Shown here: one piece after another, positions 10,360-13,584 of the stretch
Layout: each line of letters opens with the position of its first letter
Position numbering within the stretch: the stretch's first letter is position 1
Program-made: the position numbers and the translations under genes
Source: Conidiobolus incongruus B7586
Lineage: Eukaryota; Entomophthoromycota; Entomophthoromycetes; Entomophthorales; Conidiobolaceae
Direction: 5' to 3'
DNA length: 13,584 bases
NCBI GenBank assembly: GCA_000697335.1
Contig: JNEM01000180.1
Coordinates: 1 to 13,584 of the forward strand
Notes under the pieces: generated by a model
Databases searched by the model: none
The model's input: only the letters and a program-made list of their open reading frames with translations
Told to the model about the DNA's origin: nothing

Positions 10360-11884
10360 TGAATAAGTATGAAATTAAATCAATTTGAATTTTATAACAT
10401 GTTTAGCGTTTACGACTAGAAGGCTTACTCAACCTAAATTAATTTAAATAGTTTTAAAAAATTTATTATTCTAACTTACAATAACAAAGCGCTTTTAAGA
10501 TATTTTATTTTTATTTGATATCTTCGTTGAGCCACTATGATTTCCTATCCAATTACCTCATTATTTAGTTCACAACCACTATGATCTCTATTTCATTGTA
10601 ATTGCGTTAGATATATATTGTATATGTGGCCTAAATGTGACAGATATAAATTTATGTAGTATAATAGATTAAAATATTAAGATCTTGTATATTTTATAAT
10701 CGTTGACGAAATAATCTTGTTCAATTGATAATAATTTATATTTTGTAATTGTAATATTTATCTTGAAAAGATTATATAGCATATTTAGAATTACATAATA
10801 TTTTAATAGCATTCAATAATTTTCACAATTATTACTGGTTATAAGAACTATCACCATATATTTAAAAGTTGACAAAACTTTCCTATTATATATAGTTTTA
10901 TAATTGGCGAATTATAATCGCTAATCCGTCTAATTATAATAATGAACGCATTTTTTTAATTCTAAATCATTCCACAGCTATCATATCCAACTATTTGTCA
11001 AATCTGATTCATTTAAAAAGTTGAAAGATCAATTATTTTTGCTAGTCAATAACTGATAGGTTATAAATATATCTAAATTTTACATAGCTATTATACCTAA
11101 CTTTTCTCAGTACTGTAATATACGTTTGGATATAAAATTTACTTTGAAAGGATAATAATTGGGCTTAGAAAGTTTAAGTTCGTTTTTAAATTGAAGAAAG
11201 GCTGATGCTGTAATCTTTGAAGTATAAAGGAGATATAATAATTAATAATATACTCATAATCCAATTATTATATAAAATATATAAAAATATATGTATTTTA
11301 CTAAAAAATTATTGAATTTAAAGAAATTATATTATAATTTTTAAAATATTCAGTTATAAGGATCTAATGATTGAAAATCATTTATTACTCGAATTATTGA
11401 ATGGTTTTTTAGAGAATATATCTTAAAAAAATTAATCATTATTTCAATTTTTCAGTTATTAAAAAATATGATAGAGTTAAAATTTTTTATCAAGTATAAA
11501 TATTTATACAATTTAATTAGATGGCAAAAAATTTCAAACTTTTATTTTTAATCTATATAATCAATTTAAAGAAGTTAATTTACAAATTTTCAAAGAATCT
11601 TACCTCAATTTAGGTAAATAATAGAGTTTTAAAAGTACGCCAAATTCTTATGAAACTAAAACTTTCCAAATTTAAATTTGAACACTTTTGGGTTGTTTGT
11701 TTGCAAATTGATTGGAATGAATAAAAAGATGTATTCAGAAATTGATTAAATCATTCTTTTCTTGCTAATCATTTTCAATTCATTTTTATTAGATTTTTAT
11801 TTTACTATATGAATATATTATTTTATTAGTCATTTATTTTTCTTCATTAATCATATACTAATCTTGCATTTTATTTTCATTCAT
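10360..11884. other. Intergenic region upstream of the TVP15-like gene
   Basis: I see no gene in this 1.5 kb. A 10-bp direct repeat, CCACTATGAT, occurs at 10532-10541 and 10576-10585. A 14-bp AT palindrome lies at 11667-11680. The last 130 bases before the coding start are T-rich on the plus strand and are probably promoter and leader. A 6-codon upstream ATG frame (11809-11829) would lie in the leader if transcription starts before it, and could lower translation of the gene that follows. Confidence 0.5.
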
Positions 11885-12822
11885 ATGACAACTGTTTTAA
11901 AAATTTTTAAAAATGTTTATACTTATAAATTATTATTAAATATTGTAAATATTTCAGTTTACTTAATTGTTGGTATAACGTCTATTATCAATTTGGTGAG
12001 GTATATAAACTTTGAAATAGAAAATAAAGACGATATTAATATTATCGGTATAAATTCTTTTACTTGGTAAGTTGATTGCAATTTGATTGAATCTGTATTT
12101 ACTTGGGGTTTAGTGCACTGTGTTTGTTGTTAATAACTTCTGAGTTTTATTTAAGTAGATTGGTTTTTGATTATTTGAAATTTTTGTGTACATTTTTGGG
12201 TAGAGGACTCTTATTTTTGTTGTAAGATTAAAATTCGATCATATTAAAGAGGTACTAATTTGGTATTAGATTTGGGTTTATGATATATCGTTTGAATTCG
12301 TTTAACGCTGGAGTCACTTATTATGTAATAGTTGTGGGTTTGTCATTTGTCATACTAAGTTTTTTCCCAAGTATTACACTGATGGAGGATGTTAGGAGCA
12401 ATTGGAGGAGCTTTAAGGAGTACAGATCAGATAGTCAATCCAATTATTATTCTAGTTCGTCAAATCATCATAATCATCACCAAAACAGTACCTCGCCAAC
12501 TGGATCGATCACGCAAAGAATGTCCAATTATAGGGCCAATATGGCTACGCTAACGTCCGCTACGAAAGTTGGGTTTAAACGGTTAGATTACCCAAGCGCC
12601 CCCATCCGGGCTGATCCTACCCAAGTTGCCACCAGCTCGCAACTTCAAGTGGAAAATTCCATCCTGAACCAAACTCTAAGCTACAATGATTTTACTCAAC
12701 ATCTCACAGTCACTCCGCCGGAAACAGAAACAACCACTACCCATCCAATCCGTACCATTTTCACTCATCCAATCCGAGTTCCTTCTCGTTATTACCAATA
12801 TGGCAATTCCGCAATAGTTTAA
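11885..12822 (+). CDS. TVP15-like Golgi membrane protein, COPI-associated family
   Basis: Three exons, 11885-12066, 12114-12221 and 12270-12822, are joined by GT-AG introns of 47 and 48 bp; the second has TACTAAT at 12253-12259. The product is 280 residues. The start is the first in-frame ATG; the frame runs seven codons further up, but only to a TTG. There are four membrane segments at about 16-38, 51-69, 85-103 and 109-131, the layout of the family. The diagnostic stretch lies across exons 2 and 3: Ser-Glu-Phe at 70-72, then YLKFLCTFLGRGLLFLLFG (81-99), matching the FLGRGLxY core of yeast Tvp15 as I remember it. That core is followed by an Asn-rich turn and a last helix, as expected. Tvp15 sits in late Golgi/endosomal vesicles with other Tvp proteins and is a minor trafficking factor. 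Odd here is the soluble tail, residues 132-280: yeast Tvp15 is only about 143 residues in all. The tail is rich in Ser, Asn, Thr, His and Tyr, has NHHNHHQN and two THPIR repeats, and its DNA is far richer in G+C than the rest of the gene. Confidence 0.9.
12739..12777 (+). repeat. THPIR duplication in the TVP15-like tail
   Basis: Codons for Thr-His-Pro-Ile-Arg occur at 12739-12753 and again at 12763-12777, a 24-bp period, with CATCCAATCCG identical in both. A third partial copy, APIR, lies at about 12598-12609. This small in-frame duplication in the cytosolic tail may be a repeated short binding motif or simple slippage. Confidence 0.6.
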
Positions 12823-13006
12823 CTCTAGGATAAAACTATCCCAATTATTTTAAATACTCAATTTGGACTAATATCTATTTTAATCTGGTTTCAATCCGAC
12901 TTCTAAAACTTTTGACTTTTTAATTTAATCTATTAACCTATTCCGAGTTTGGATATAAACTTAAACCCTTTCATTTGACCAATCGAAGCCACTAGAGGGA
13001 TTAATC
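12823..13006. other. 3' flank of the TVP15-like gene
   Basis: This contains the 3' untranslated region of the preceding gene and has a moderate G+C content, about one third near its end. There is no further frame or RNA gene. It ends at the mosaic-end-like sequence. Confidence 0.5.
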
Positions 13007-13027
13007 AGATGCTTGTATAAGAGACAG
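13007..13027 (+). other. Tn5/Nextera mosaic-end-like sequence
   Basis: The stretch reads AGATG, then CT, then TGTATAAGAGACAG. The Tn5 mosaic end used in Nextera libraries is AGATGTGTATAAGAGACAG, so all 19 bases are present in order with a two-base insertion. The last 14 bases match without a gap. Composition changes exactly here, from about 37% G+C on the left to about 10% on the right. I read it as leftover adapter, hence a likely false join or a read-through end, and not as a natural element. Confidence 0.65.
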
Positions 13028-13584
13028 TTAAAAATATAAATATAAGAAATATTTTAATATCAAAAAATTTCCTTCTATATTAGTAAAAATAAAACGTTGA
13101 CTATAATTTAAATTATTCACATAATATGTATTGTTTAACATTTATTATTAATTCTAATCTTAGAAAGAATAGATTTTTTAGATCAAGTTGATTGTTTATA
13201 AGATTCAATTCTTTTGTTAATATTATAACTATAAAATTGATTATTTGAATATTTACTTAGGTGATAGTAAATTGCTGATAAATCACAACATATTATTCAT
13301 ATATATTTTTACTTTGCTATTCCTATAATTAAAATAGGATAAATCATAATAGTTAATTAATTTAAATATTAATTAAATTATTGTGAAATATATTTCTATA
13401 ATATAAATATTGAATAATTAAATATATTGAACTTTTATAAGATTTTTTGTAAAATTTATAAACATTAAATATCAAATAAATCAATATTTGAAACATAGAT
13501 TATTTATTTATATTATTAACATAATAAAATTAAAAATATTATTAATTTAAAAGAATTATTAAATTAATAATATTTTAATTAGAA
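13028..13584. other. Extremely AT-rich end segment, no genes
   Basis: About 10% G+C with no readable frame, RNA gene or ordered repeat. It resembles the first 600 bases of the window in composition. Because it begins at an adapter-like sequence, its linkage to the TVP15-like gene is doubtful. Confidence 0.5.

Noticed and set aside
10532-10585. 10-bp direct repeat CCACTATGAT, 44 bp apart
   Set aside because: Only two short copies with no further structure; most likely chance or a small local duplication.
1-13584. tRNA, rRNA, CRISPR array or intact mobile element
   Set aside because: I looked on both strands for a T-arm GTTCRANNC box with a matching stem, regular spacer-repeat runs, and paired terminal repeats, and found none that held up.

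Overview
The window is very AT-rich nuclear DNA, roughly one fifth G+C in the middle and near 10% at both ends. It carries short GT-AG introns of 41-56 bp, several with a TACTAAT-like branch site close to the acceptor. The genes are a rhodopsin-class receptor, a TVP15-type Golgi membrane protein, and decayed traces of a leucine-rich-repeat-like gene and possibly a transcription factor. Together these suggest an early-diverging fungus, most likely Entomophthoromycotina close to Conidiobolus. That placement is inference from composition, intron style and family content; no marker gene is present.

Layout: 1-2957 has no recognisable gene. A single-exon class A-like GPCR lies on the minus strand at 2958-3926. 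A 2.1-kb divergent spacer follows. A 14-exon plus-strand gene at 6055-8126 encodes an unrecognised 445-residue protein whose coding exons are each far too short to stand out as ORFs; I assembled it by hand from splice sites. Region 8590-9620 holds a broken plus-strand gene that looks like an LRR/F-box-type protein, and 10042-10359 holds another broken coding trace. A 3-exon TVP15 / COPI-associated family gene lies at 11885-12822. The rest, to 13584, is AT-rich DNA.

The most interesting item is the 14-exon gene. Its middle is a run of nine consecutive phase-0 exons, five of them exactly 81 nt, separated by 45-53 bp introns. This gives an exon-plus-intron period of about 127 bp, and most of these exons open with a related motif (x-N-[L/I]-K-x-x-x-E-S). 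This looks like a gene that grew by tandem duplication of an exon-intron unit. A second notable item is a near-perfect copy of the Tn5/Nextera mosaic end at 13007-13027, exactly where composition falls abruptly; this is probably an assembly or library artefact and makes the last 560 bp suspect.

No operon-like logic links the genes. The receptor acts at the cell surface, the TVP15-like protein in Golgi/endosomal membranes, and the multi-exon protein has no signal peptide or membrane segment and is probably nuclear or cytosolic.
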